A DNA stretch of 64,000 nt from Saliniramus sp050485405 (GTDB lineage: Bacteria; Pseudomonadota; Alphaproteobacteria; Rhizobiales; Beijerinckiaceae), in the NCBI GenBank assembly GCA_050485405.1, contig JBJHBI010000010.1, positions 1-64,000 on the forward strand, written 5' to 3'. Made by a program: the position numbers and the translations under genes. The notes beneath the pieces were generated by a model. The model was not told where the DNA came from. It did no database searches and saw nothing but the letters and a program-made list of their open reading frames with translations. Positions 25,166 through 33,605 of the stretch are shown here, piece after piece (the first letter of the stretch is position 1; every line of letters starts with the position of its first letter).

Positions 25166-26275
25166 GTGCTGAAAACTGCTGACGGAGTGGCCGATACAGG
25201 CCATGTCTGCTTTGAGAACGTGCAAAAAAGCTATGACGGCGAAACGCTCGTCGTCAAAAACCTGAATCTCGACATAGCGCGCGGCGAGTTTCTCACGATG
25301 CTCGGGCCGTCGGGCTCGGGGAAGACTACCTGCCTGATGATGCTGGCCGGTTTCGAATCCGCCACCTTCGGTGAAATCCGCCTGGACGGTCAGCGCATCG
25401 ACAACGTCGCTCCGCACAAGCGCGGCATCGGCATGGTGTTCCAGAATTACGCGCTGTTTCCCCATATGACCGTCGCCGAGAACCTCGCCTTCCCGCTGCG
25501 GGTGCGCAAGATGGGCAAGGCCGATGTCGAGACGCGGGTGCAGCGTGCCCTCGACATGGTCGAGCTCTCCGAATTCGGCTCGCGCATGCCGGCGCAGCTT
25601 TCGGGCGGGCAGCAGCAGCGTGTGGCGGTGGCCCGCGCCCTGGTCTTCGAGCCGGAGCTCGTGCTGATGGACGAGCCGCTCGGCGCGCTCGACAAGAACC
25701 TGCGCGAGCAGATGCAATACGAGATCAAGCACATCCACGAGCGTCTCGGCGTGACCGTGGTCTACGTGACCCATGACCAGACCGAAGCGCTGACCATGTC
25801 GAACCGCATTGCGGTCTTCAACGACGGCGTGGTCCAGCAGCTCGCCCCGCCCCCCGATCTCTACGAGCGCCCGGAAAACGCGTTCGTGGCCGCCTTCATC
25901 GGCGAGAACAACAAGCTCATGGGCAAGGTCGAGGCGATCGACGGCGACAGGTGCAAGGTCGTGCTCGACAGCGGCGACGCCGTCACCGCGCTCAAGGTCA
26001 ATGTCGGCGCCGTGGGTGACCGCACCACCCTGTCGCTGCGCCCCGAGCGTGTCGTCATCGCCCCCGAGGGCAGCGCCGATCTCGACAACGTGTTCGAGGC
26101 GCAGGTGCGCGAACTGATCTATCTCGGCGACCATATCCGCACCCGCGTGAACGTGTGCGGCAACGACGAATTCATCGTGAAGGTGCCGAATTCCTCGCAC
26201 AGCCCGGATCTCGCGGTCGGGGCGAAGGTGCGGATCGGCTGGATCACACAGGATTGCCGCGCGCTCGATGCTTGA
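25166..26275 (+). CDS. potA: Polyamine-type ABC transporter, ATP-binding protein
   Basis: A 369-residue ATPase. Walker A is G-P-S-G-S-G-K-T-T, the signature L-S-G-G-Q-Q-Q-R, Walker B L-V-L-M-D-E-P-L-G-A-L-D and the H-loop V-T-H-D-Q. The C-terminal 110 residues form a TOBE domain, as in PotA/MalK-class subunits that can sense substrate or regulators. A GTG at 25166, ten bases after GGGGAG, is preferred over a GTG at 25157 that is too close to it. It heads a four-gene operon. The substrate is probably putrescine, spermidine or a similar cation. Confidence 0.9.
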   Translation: MLKTADGVADTGHVCFENVQKSYDGETLVVKNLNLDIARGEFLTMLGPSGSGKTTCLMMLAGFESATFGEIRLDGQRIDNVAPHKRGIGMVFQNYALFPHMTVAENLAFPLRVRKMGKADVETRVQRALDMVELSEFGSRMPAQLSGGQQQRVAVARALVFEPELVLMDEPLGALDKNLREQMQYEIKHIHERLGVTVVYVTHDQTEALTMSNRIAVFNDGVVQQLAPPPDLYERPENAFVAAFIGENNKLMGKVEAIDGDRCKVVLDSGDAVTALKVNVGAVGDRTTLSLRPERVVIAPEGSADLDNVFEAQVRELIYLGDHIRTRVNVCGNDEFIVKVPNSSHSPDLAVGAKVRIGWITQDCRALDA

Positions 26276-26293
26276 TGCGCGCGCGGCGGATCG

Positions 26294-26316
26294 GGCGGGT
26301 GCGATCGCGACCCGCC
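26294..26316 (+). repeat. Stem-loop between the ATPase and binding-protein genes
   Basis: GGCGGGT and ACCCGCC form a perfect 7-bp stem around GCGATCGCG. It sits in the 159-base gap ahead of the binding-protein gene and could stabilise the downstream mRNA. Confidence 0.45.
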
Positions 26317-26434
26317 GCAGCAGGTGGCCCGCGTTCGCGCCGGCCCCGCGAAGAAGGCCGGATGGCGGATGCCCGCCGTACCGGTACGGAGCGCGAAACA
26401 GGCGCTCCTCGAACTCAGGACTGGGAGAAATTAT

Positions 26435-27541
26435 ATGTCTTTGAAGAAGCTTTCCATTCTGGCTGGTGGTGTCGCAGCTGCGGCGATCACGGCGGGCGCC
26501 TATGCGCAGGAGCCCGTCACGCTGACGATCGTTTCCTGGGGTGGCGCTTACACCCAGAGCCAGATCCGCGCCTATCACGAGCCTTTCATGGAGGCGAACC
26601 CGCACGTCACCATCGTCAATGACGACGGTTCGGCAAACGCCCTCGCCGGCCTGCGCGCACAGGCCCAGGCCGGCAACGTGACCTGGGATCTCGTCGACAT
26701 GCTGCCCTCCGACGCGCAGCTCGCCTGTGACGAAGGCATCATCCTGCCGATCGACCACGACGAGGTCCTCGCGGCCGCGCCGGACGGCACGCCACCCACC
26801 GAGGACTTCCTCCCCGGTTCGCTCGGCGAGTGCTTCATCCCGCAGATCGTCTACTCGACCGTGCTCACCTTCAACACCGAGCTCTTCCCCGAGGATGCGC
26901 AGCCCGATTCGATCGAGGCGCTGTTCGACGTCGAGAACTTCCCGGGGCGCCGCGCCCTCCAGGATCGTCCGGGCACCAATCTCGAATGGGCGCTCTATGC
27001 CGACGGCGTCGCGCCGGAGGACATCTACGACGTGCTCGCCACGCCGGAAGGCCAGGACCGCGCCTTCGCCAAGCTCGACACCATCAAGGAGCACATCGTC
27101 TTCTGGACCGAGGGCGCACAGGCTCCCCAGCTCCTCGCCGACGGTGAAGTCGTGATGGCGACGGGCTATAACGGCCGCATGTTCGATGCCGCCGAAGTCG
27201 AAGGCCAGCCCTTCGAGATCATCTGGGATGGTCAGGTCGTGGAATGGGACGGCTGGGTGGTTCCCGCGGACGGCCCCAATGTCGATCTGGTGATGGAGTA
27301 TCTGTACTTCGCCACGGACACGCAGCGTCTGGCGGATCAGGCCAGCTTCATCTCCTACGGCCCGGCTCGCGCGTCCTCTGCCGATCTCGTCGGTGAGCAT
27401 GCCGATCTCGGCATCGACATGAACGAGCATATGCCGACGAACCCGGACAACTACTTCTCTCCGATCATTCTGGATAACGACTTCTGGACCGATTACGGCG
27501 ACGAGCTGCGCGAGCGTTTCGCCAACTGGATGCTCCAGTAA
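26435..27541 (+). CDS. Periplasmic polyamine-type substrate-binding protein
   Basis: A 368-residue binding protein. GGGAG ten bases upstream fixes the start. A signal peptide covers residues 1-24 (K-K-L-S-I-L-A-G-G-V-A-A-A-A then A-Y-A-Q). The mature N-terminus L-T-I-V-S-W-G-G-A-Y-T and the late W-D-G-W-V-V-P are typical of the PotD-like extracellular solute-binding family. It delivers ligand to the two permeases encoded next. Hairpins flank the gene on both sides, a layout often linked to high binding-protein expression. Ligand-contact residues cannot be assigned securely by eye. Confidence 0.88.
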   Translation: MSLKKLSILAGGVAAAAITAGAYAQEPVTLTIVSWGGAYTQSQIRAYHEPFMEANPHVTIVNDDGSANALAGLRAQAQAGNVTWDLVDMLPSDAQLACDEGIILPIDHDEVLAAAPDGTPPTEDFLPGSLGECFIPQIVYSTVLTFNTELFPEDAQPDSIEALFDVENFPGRRALQDRPGTNLEWALYADGVAPEDIYDVLATPEGQDRAFAKLDTIKEHIVFWTEGAQAPQLLADGEVVMATGYNGRMFDAAEVEGQPFEIIWDGQVVEWDGWVVPADGPNVDLVMEYLYFATDTQRLADQASFISYGPARASSADLVGEHADLGIDMNEHMPTNPDNYFSPIILDNDFWTDYGDELRERFANWMLQ

Positions 27542-27578
27542 GCAGCCTCGTGGACGCGGCTATCGCGTCGATGTTTCA

Positions 27579-27602
27579 GGTGGGGGCGCACGCGCCTCCA
27601 CC
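27579..27602 (+). repeat. Strong stem-loop after the binding-protein gene
   Basis: GGTGGGGGCG pairs with CGCCTCCACC (one G-T pair) around a CACG loop. No T-run follows. Such hairpins commonly protect the 3' end of the binding-protein mRNA and lower permease expression. Confidence 0.6.
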
Positions 27603-27645
27603 CATCAAGAACGACGAACAGGTCGATAAGGCGGAGACCGGGTGA

Positions 27646-28941
27646 ATGGCACAGGCTGATGCAGGAACCGCGGACCCGATGCGCGATGCATCCGGTCAGA
27701 TGGTCACGGCTGACGGCGTTCCTTTGAAGCAGAGCCTGAAGCGCGCCGAGCGCAAGCGCAAGCTCGTGGCCTTCGGCCTCGTCGCGCCGCTGCTGCTCTT
27801 CCTGCTCGTGGTCTTCATCTTCCCGATCGGCCAGATGATGTGGCGCAGCGTCGACAACCCGCAGGTCGTCAACGCGCTGCCGCAGACGCTGGAAGCCCTC
27901 GATGGCTGGGACGGGCGCGAGCTTCCCGGCGAGGAGGTCTTCGCCGCCCTCGCGGCCGATTTCCGCACCGACATGGAGCGCGATCGCCGCGACCAGCGCT
28001 CCGGCCCGCTCGGCGTGCGGCTCAATTACGAACTCTCCGCCGCGCGTGGCGCGGTCGCGCGCACGGTGCGCAGCGTTCCCGGTTTCGAGCCCCCCTACAA
28101 GGAAGCGTTTCTGGATGCCCATCGTCTCTGGGGCGACGTGACTCTCTGGCGCGTGATCCAGCGCGAAGGGCGCCCGCTGACTACCGCCTATTACGTCGCC
28201 GCGATGGATCGCGAATTCGACGATCAGGGCAACATCGTTCTGCGCGACGAGAACAGACGCATCTACGTCAATCTCTACATGCGCACGCTCGCGCTCTCCG
28301 TCGCGATCACCGTGCTGACGATCCTCCTCGGCTTTCCGATCGCCTACTACATGTCGATCCTGCCGATGCGTTATTCCAACCTGTTGATGATCTTGGTGCT
28401 CTTGCCGTTCTGGACCTCGCTTCTGGTCCGCACCACAGCCTGGATCGTGCTGTTGCAGCAGCAGGGGGTGATCAACGAAGCGCTCGTAGCCATAGGCATA
28501 ATCGGTGACGACGGGCGTCTCTCACTGATGTACAACATGTGGGGCACGATCATCGCGATGACGCACATCCTGCTGCCCTTCATGGTATTGCCGCTCTATT
28601 CGGTCATGCGCACCATCCCGCCATCCTACATGCGGGCGGCCAAGAGCCTCGGGGCGACGCCCTTCACAGCCTTCCGCAAGGTGTATCTGCCGCAGACCCT
28701 TCCGGGTATCGGCGCCGGCGCGGTGCTCGTCTTCATCATCTCGATCGGCTACTACATCACGCCCGCCCTCGTCGGCGGCCAGTCGGGCCGGATGATCTCG
28801 AACGAGATCGCGCGTCATATGCAGCAATCCCTGAACTGGGGCCTCGCAGCCGCCCTCGGCACCATCCTGCTGGTCGGCGTCCTCGTGCTCTACTGGGTCT
28901 ATAACCGCCTCGTCGGTGCCCAGAACCTGAAACTCGGCTGA
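27646..28941 (+). CDS. Polyamine-type ABC permease with a large periplasmic insert
   Basis: A 431-residue PotB-like inner-membrane permease. The first helix is at about 39-63, then about 150 mainly hydrophilic residues before the next helix near 215; ordinary PotB proteins are under 320 residues and lack this insert. The cytoplasmic EAA loop (Y-M-R-A-A-K-S-L-G-A-T-P then P-G-I) couples to the ATPase. The final helices end near 420. The insert contains R-R-D-Q-R and a Y-Y-V-A-A segment of no family I recognise. The next gene follows after 16 bases. Confidence 0.88.
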   Translation: MAQADAGTADPMRDASGQMVTADGVPLKQSLKRAERKRKLVAFGLVAPLLLFLLVVFIFPIGQMMWRSVDNPQVVNALPQTLEALDGWDGRELPGEEVFAALAADFRTDMERDRRDQRSGPLGVRLNYELSAARGAVARTVRSVPGFEPPYKEAFLDAHRLWGDVTLWRVIQREGRPLTTAYYVAAMDREFDDQGNIVLRDENRRIYVNLYMRTLALSVAITVLTILLGFPIAYYMSILPMRYSNLLMILVLLPFWTSLLVRTTAWIVLLQQQGVINEALVAIGIIGDDGRLSLMYNMWGTIIAMTHILLPFMVLPLYSVMRTIPPSYMRAAKSLGATPFTAFRKVYLPQTLPGIGAGAVLVFIISIGYYITPALVGGQSGRMISNEIARHMQQSLNWGLAAALGTILLVGVLVLYWVYNRLVGAQNLKLG

Positions 28942-28957
28942 GGGAGGAGACGAAGCC

Positions 28958-29809
28958 ATGGCACTGCCCTCCTACGCCACACGCGGCGAACGCATCTGGT
29001 ACTACAGCTTCCGCGTGATCTGCGGCCTGATCTTCTTCTTCCTGATCGCGCCGATCATCATCATGGTGCCGCTGAGTTTCAATTCGCAGCCGTATTTCAC
29101 TTTCTCGCGCGAGATGCTGACCCTCGATCCGGCGGGCTATTCGCTGCGCTGGTACCAGGATCTGTTCTCGTCCTCGAGCTGGATGCGGTCGATCCAGAAC
29201 TCCTTCATCATCGGCATCGCCTCGACCATCCTCGCGACGACGCTCGGCACCCTCGCCGCGCTCGGTCTGAGCCGCGCCCACATGCCCTACAAGGGCCTGA
29301 TCATGGGCATCCTGATCTCGCCGATGATCGTGCCGCTGATCATCTCGGCGGCGGGCATGTTCTTCTTCTTCTCCTCCGTCGGCCTCGCCCAGACCTATCC
29401 CGGCGTGATCCTCGCCCATACGGCGCTCGGCACGCCCTTCGTGGTCATCACGGTGACGGCGACGCTCGTCGGCTTCGATCATTCGCTGACCCGGGCGGCA
29501 TCCAATCTCGGTGCTTCGCCGACCTATGCTTTCTTCAAGATCACCATGCCGCTGATCCTGCCGGGGGTGATCTCCGGGGCCTTGTTCGCCTTCATCACCT
29601 CCTTCGACGAGATCGTCATCGTGCTCTTCGTCGCCGGCGTCGAACAGCGCACCATTCCGCGCGAGATGTGGTCTGGTATCCGCGAGCAGATCAGCCCCAC
29701 GATCCTCGCCGTCGCGACGATCCTCGTCGCCCTCTCGATCGCGCTGCTCACCACGATTGAATTGCTGCGGCGGCGCTCGGAGCGGCTGCGCGGCGTGCGC
29801 CCGAACTGA
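28958..29809 (+). CDS. Polyamine-type ABC permease, second subunit
   Basis: A 283-residue PotC-like permease with six predicted helices. The EAA loop reads T-R-A-A-S-N-L-G-A-S-P then L-P-G-V. It pairs with the preceding permease to form the channel. GGAGG upstream fixes the start. It is the last gene of the operon; a GC-rich imperfect hairpin follows the stop but has no T-run. Confidence 0.9.
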   Translation: MALPSYATRGERIWYYSFRVICGLIFFFLIAPIIIMVPLSFNSQPYFTFSREMLTLDPAGYSLRWYQDLFSSSSWMRSIQNSFIIGIASTILATTLGTLAALGLSRAHMPYKGLIMGILISPMIVPLIISAAGMFFFFSSVGLAQTYPGVILAHTALGTPFVVITVTATLVGFDHSLTRAASNLGASPTYAFFKITMPLILPGVISGALFAFITSFDEIVIVLFVAGVEQRTIPREMWSGIREQISPTILAVATILVALSIALLTTIELLRRRSERLRGVRPN

Positions 29810-29860
29810 GGGCGCGCGTACCCGTCGCGCGGGATGTCGAGACTTCCGAGTTTTCGGTAT

Positions 29861-30409
29861 TCAGCGCGCGGTCGGCTGCGCCATCGCCTCGTCGGCATTC
29901 ACATGCACCAGCAGGCGGTCGATCACGGCCTGCGCCTCTTCGATCTCGCTCGAATCGGGAATGTCGCGCCCACCTGAATTGAGGAAGGCGCCGGCCTGGG
30001 CGATCAGCGCGCGCAGGGCGGGCGCCGTCACTTCCGCGACGAGGGCGGCATCCTCGCGCTCACAGGGCGGGCGCAGGGCGCGGATGGCCGTCATCGCGAG
30101 CCGGTCCATCGCATGCACGAGCACATCGAAGGCCGCGCGGCGATCGGCGTCCACGAGATCATAGGCCGCACGCGCCTGCGGGGCGTGGCGCAGGTTGGAG
30201 GCCTCGAAATATTCCGGATAGGAGACGGGCCGCCAATCCTGGAGATCCTCGACGATCTCGGGCGCATCCGCCGCGATCTCGACCAGCATCAGGACCTCGT
30301 TGAAATGGTTGAGATAATCGTTCGACAACCCGTCGGCCGCGCGACGGCCCTCGGCCACGGGAGCGTGGCGCGCCTGCGCGTCGGTCATGGTTGCGGCTGT
30401 CGACATCAT
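29861..30409 (-). CDS. Hypothetical alpha-helical protein
   Basis: A 182-residue protein I cannot assign. It is hydrophilic with long amphipathic helices and no signal peptide or membrane segment. Motifs include D-Y-L-N-H-F-N-E-V and D-W-R-P-V-S-Y-P-E-Y-F at about 31-64. Starts at 30409, 30406 and 30388 are all possible and none has a strong ribosome-binding site. It is transcribed alone, convergent with the ABC operon. The conserved-looking aromatic and acidic pattern suggests a soluble regulator-type protein, but no function is claimed. Confidence 0.65.
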   Translation of the reverse strand: MMSTAATMTDAQARHAPVAEGRRAADGLSNDYLNHFNEVLMLVEIAADAPEIVEDLQDWRPVSYPEYFEASNLRHAPQARAAYDLVDADRRAAFDVLVHAMDRLAMTAIRALRPPCEREDAALVAEVTAPALRALIAQAGAFLNSGGRDIPDSSEIEEAQAVIDRLLVHVNADEAMAQPTAR

Positions 30410-30564
30410 CACCACTTCGTTGCGATCCTCACAAACTCGCCCATAAACGCTGATAAAGCGTTGACGCAGCGGCGGCAGAGCATTGACCGGCCCGCCGCAC
30501 TACGCTTTCCTCCCGACGCCGCACCTTGAACGCGGTGCCAGGCCCGAGGAGCCGGGAGAACACC

Positions 30565-31341
30565 ATGTGCGGACGCTTCGCCGTCACATTGCCACCGGAA
30601 ACCTTTCGCGAGGCCTATGGCTATACGCAGACGCCGAATTTTCCGCCACGCTACAACATCGCGCCGACCCAGCCCGTCGGCGTCGTCACGCAGGATGGCG
30701 AGGCACGCGGGTTCCGGCTGATGCGATGGGGCTTCCTGCCCGGCTGGGTCAAGGACCCCAAGGGTTTTCCGCTGATCATCAACGCCCGGCGCGAAGGCGT
30801 CACGGAAAAGCCCGCCTTTCGCGCCGCGATTCGCCGGCGGCGCTGCATCTTCCTCGCTGACGCCTTCTACGAATGGCAGCGCGAGGACGATGCGAAGATA
30901 CCCTTCGCCGTGCGCATGCAGAGCCTCGGCCCGATGCCGCTGGCCGGCCTGTGGGAGACCTGGAGCGACCCGCAGGGCGGCGAGATCGACACGGCGGCGA
31001 TCCTCACCACCGATGCCAACGGCCTGATCAGCGCGATCCATCATCGCATGCCGGTGATTCTCGGAAGGGCCGGCGTCGATGCCTGGCTCGATCCGCAGAC
31101 CCCGCTCGATGCGGTCAGTACGCTCACCGGGCCGTGTCCGGACGATTGGCTACGCGTCGACAGGGTGTCGAGCCGGGTCAACAAGGTCGCGAACGACGAT
31201 GCGGCATTGCTCGAACCGGTCGCGGATGCGGGGCGGGCCGAGCCGCGCGATCAGGCGCGAGACGAGGTGCGAGGAGAAGTTCAAGATGAGGCGCCGCCCT
31301 CAGGGCCGGAAGGAAAGCCGCGCCAGGGATCGCTTTTCTGA
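30565..31341 (+). CDS. SOS response-associated (HMCES/YedK) abasic-site protein
   Basis: A 258-residue SRAP protein. It begins M-C-G-R-F; removal of Met exposes Cys2, which forms a thiazolidine crosslink with abasic sites in single-stranded DNA. Other conserved sites are the N-I-A-P-T segment near 33-37, N-A-R-R-E, the F-Y-E-W motif and the H-H-R-M-P segment late in the fold. The start is fixed by the family requirement for Cys2 and a GGGAG upstream. The final 40 residues are a polar tail beyond the core. It protects abasic sites during replication. Confidence 0.92.
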   Translation: MCGRFAVTLPPETFREAYGYTQTPNFPPRYNIAPTQPVGVVTQDGEARGFRLMRWGFLPGWVKDPKGFPLIINARREGVTEKPAFRAAIRRRRCIFLADAFYEWQREDDAKIPFAVRMQSLGPMPLAGLWETWSDPQGGEIDTAAILTTDANGLISAIHHRMPVILGRAGVDAWLDPQTPLDAVSTLTGPCPDDWLRVDRVSSRVNKVANDDAALLEPVADAGRAEPRDQARDEVRGEVQDEAPPSGPEGKPRQGSLF

Positions 31342-31384
31342 AATACGGTTGCTTCAGCGTCCTGCCGGCACCGGGGGCACCTCC

Positions 31385-31492
31385 TCAGAAGACCGTGCGC
31401 ACGATCACGAGCAGCGTCACACCGACGAGAAAGGCCAGCCCGAAACGCTGCCACATCTCGAGGCGATCCCAGAAACGCCAGAACTTGTTCAT
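31385..31492 (-). CDS. 35-residue single-pass membrane protein
   Basis: A very short gene. The start at 31492 has GGGGGAG nine bases upstream, a near-perfect ribosome-binding site. The product has an aromatic, basic N-terminus (M-N-K-F-W-R-F-W-D-R) and a membrane helix (F-G-L-A-F-L-V-G-V-T-L-L-V-I-V) up to the end. The stop is at 31385-31387. It overlaps no annotated gene and runs opposite to glyA. I do not recognise a family; small proteins like this are often subunits of membrane complexes. Confidence 0.62.
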   Translation of the reverse strand: MNKFWRFWDRLEMWQRFGLAFLVGVTLLVIVRTVF

Positions 31493-31756
31493 CGCCGCAT
31501 TCTCCCCCTTTTCCCGATCCGGATCGTGGTCCAGCGCGAATGCCGCGTCAACCGTGGGGATTGGCTTTCACCCATGCGGATCACGCAGCCCTCCCCTGTC
31601 ACGGTCACGCCCGCCGCGACCGCGTGGGGGCTTTGATTGCGCCGGGGGGCGTGATAGTACCGCAACGGTTTTCCCGGGCGCCCGTCGCGCCCGCCTCAAT
31701 TCACGCGCGCGCATTGCGCGCCGGACGGCCCGACGGCCGACAACCGAGAGGATGAT

Positions 31757-33073
31757 ATGAGCGCAAGCCAAGCCAAAGCCGATCTGAAGCCCAACCATCT
31801 GTCGAATGCCTTCTTCTCGGCATCCCTGCACGATGTCGATCCCGAGATCGCATCGGCGATCGATCAGGAGCTCGGCCGGCAGCGCGAGGAAATCGAGCTG
31901 ATCGCCTCCGAGAACATCGTCTCGCGCGCCGTGCTGGAAGCGCAGGGCTCAGTGATGACCAACAAATACGCCGAAGGTTATCCGGGCCGGCGCTATTATG
32001 CGGGTTGCCAGTTCGTCGACATCGCCGAGAAGCTCGCCATCGACCGCGCCTGCAAGCTGTTCGGTTGCGACTTCGCCAATGTCCAGCCGAATTCGGGCAG
32101 TCAGGCCAACCAGGGCGTCTTCCTCGCGCTGATGCAGCCGGGCGACACCTTCATGGGTCTCGACCTCGCCGCCGGCGGCCATCTCACCCACGGCGCCCCG
32201 GTCAACGTCTCGGGCAAATGGTTCAACGTGGTGGGCTACAACGTCCGCCCCGAGGATCAGCGCATCGACATGGACGAGGTGGCCCGGCTCGCCCACGAGC
32301 ACAAGCCGAAGATCATCATCGCCGGCGGCTCGGCCTATCCGCGCTACTGGGATTTCGCACGCTTCCGCGAAATCGCCGACGAGGTGGGCGCCTATTTCAT
32401 GGTCGACATGGCGCATTTCGCCGGCCTCGTGGCCGGTGGCTCGCATCCCTCGCCCTTCCCGCATGCGCATGTGGCGACGACGACCACCCACAAGACCCTG
32501 CGCGGCCCGCGCGGCGGCATGATCCTGACCAATGACGAGGCGCTCGCCAAGAAGTTCAACTCGGCGATCTTCCCCGGCCTCCAGGGTGGTCCGCTGATGC
32601 ATGTGATCGCCGCCAAGGCGGTGGCTTTCGGCGAGGCGCTGCAGCCGGAATTCAAGGTCTATGCGCAGGCCATCGTCGACAATGCCCGCGCGCTGGCGGC
32701 GACCATCGCCGATGGCGGCTTCGCCATCACCACGGGCGGCACCGACAACCACCTGATGCTGGTCGATCTGCGTCCGAAGAAGCTCACCGGCAAGGCGGCG
32801 GAAGCCTGCCTCACCCGCGCGCATATCACCTGCAACAAAAACGGCGTCCCCTTCGATCCGGAAAAGCCGATGGTGACCTCCGGCATCCGTCTGGGTACGC
32901 CGGCTGCGACGACGCGCGGCTTCGGCGTGGCCGAGTTCCAGGAAGTCGGTCGCCTGATCGTCGAGGTGCTCGACGGGCTCGCCGCCAATGGCGAGGAGGG
33001 CAATGCCGCGCTCGAGGCTTCGGTGAAGGAGCGGGCGCATGCGCTGACCCGCCGCTTCCCGATCTACGGCTGA
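31757..33073 (+). CDS. glyA: Serine hydroxymethyltransferase
   Basis: A 438-residue PLP enzyme. The Schiff-base lysine is Lys246 in T-T-T-T-H-K-T-L-R-G-P-R-G-G. The N-terminal Q-R-E-E-I-E-L-I-A-S-E-N and the Y-A-E-G-Y-P-G-R-R-Y-Y motif are complete. It interconverts serine and glycine and loads tetrahydrofolate with one-carbon units. GAGAGGATGAT precedes the ATG. nrdR follows after 13 bases, so the two are probably cotranscribed. Confidence 0.97.
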   Translation: MSASQAKADLKPNHLSNAFFSASLHDVDPEIASAIDQELGRQREEIELIASENIVSRAVLEAQGSVMTNKYAEGYPGRRYYAGCQFVDIAEKLAIDRACKLFGCDFANVQPNSGSQANQGVFLALMQPGDTFMGLDLAAGGHLTHGAPVNVSGKWFNVVGYNVRPEDQRIDMDEVARLAHEHKPKIIIAGGSAYPRYWDFARFREIADEVGAYFMVDMAHFAGLVAGGSHPSPFPHAHVATTTTHKTLRGPRGGMILTNDEALAKKFNSAIFPGLQGGPLMHVIAAKAVAFGEALQPEFKVYAQAIVDNARALAATIADGGFAITTGGTDNHLMLVDLRPKKLTGKAAEACLTRAHITCNKNGVPFDPEKPMVTSGIRLGTPAATTRGFGVAEFQEVGRLIVEVLDGLAANGEEGNAALEASVKERAHALTRRFPIYG

Positions 33074-33086
33074 CAAGCCTCCGGCC

Positions 33087-33605
33087 ATGCGCTGCCCCTA
33101 TTGCGGAAGCCTCGACACGCAGGTGAAGGATTCGCGGCCGACGGAAGATTCGGCCGCGATCCGGCGCCGGCGCGTCTGCTCCGATTGCGGGGGGCGCTTC
33201 ACCACTTTCGAGCGGGTGCAGTTGCGCGAGCTCTTCGTGATCAAGCGCTCGGGCAAGCGCGCCCCGTTCGATCGCGACAAGCTCAAGCGTTCGATCGACG
33301 TCGCCCTGCGCAAGCGCAGCGTCGATCCCGAGCGCGTCGAGCGGATGCTCAACGGCATCGTGCGCCAGCTCGAAGCCACCAGCGAGGGCGACATCCCCAG
33401 CGAACGCCTCGGCGAGTTGGTGATGGAGGGGCTCAAGGGCATCGACGACGTCGCCTATGTCCGCTTCGCCTCGGTCTATAAAAACTTCCGCGAGGCTCGG
33501 GATTTCGAGGAACTGCTCGGGGGGCTCGGGCGCCGTGAGGCGGAACCGGATCCCGCCCCCGATACCGATTCCCCGCGCAACGACAATTCCGGCGAAGCCT
33601 CATGA
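33087..33605 (+). CDS. nrdR: Ribonucleotide reductase transcriptional repressor NrdR
   Basis: A 172-residue regulator. The N-terminal zinc ribbon has C3, C6, C31 and C34 and is followed by an ATP-cone (V-I-K-R-S-G-K-R-A-P-F-D-R-D-K). It binds NrdR boxes before nrd genes according to ATP/dATP levels. Its stop overlaps the ribD start (ATGA at 33602). A 20-residue acidic, Pro-rich tail follows the ATP-cone. Confidence 0.96.
   Translation: MRCPYCGSLDTQVKDSRPTEDSAAIRRRRVCSDCGGRFTTFERVQLRELFVIKRSGKRAPFDRDKLKRSIDVALRKRSVDPERVERMLNGIVRQLEATSEGDIPSERLGELVMEGLKGIDDVAYVRFASVYKNFREARDFEELLGGLGRREAEPDPAPDTDSPRNDNSGEAS

Noticed and set aside
24950..27430. An 826-residue minus-strand frame across the ABC ATPase and binding-protein genes
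   Set aside because: It runs antisense to two well-recognised genes and through their promoter, and its translation shows no family.
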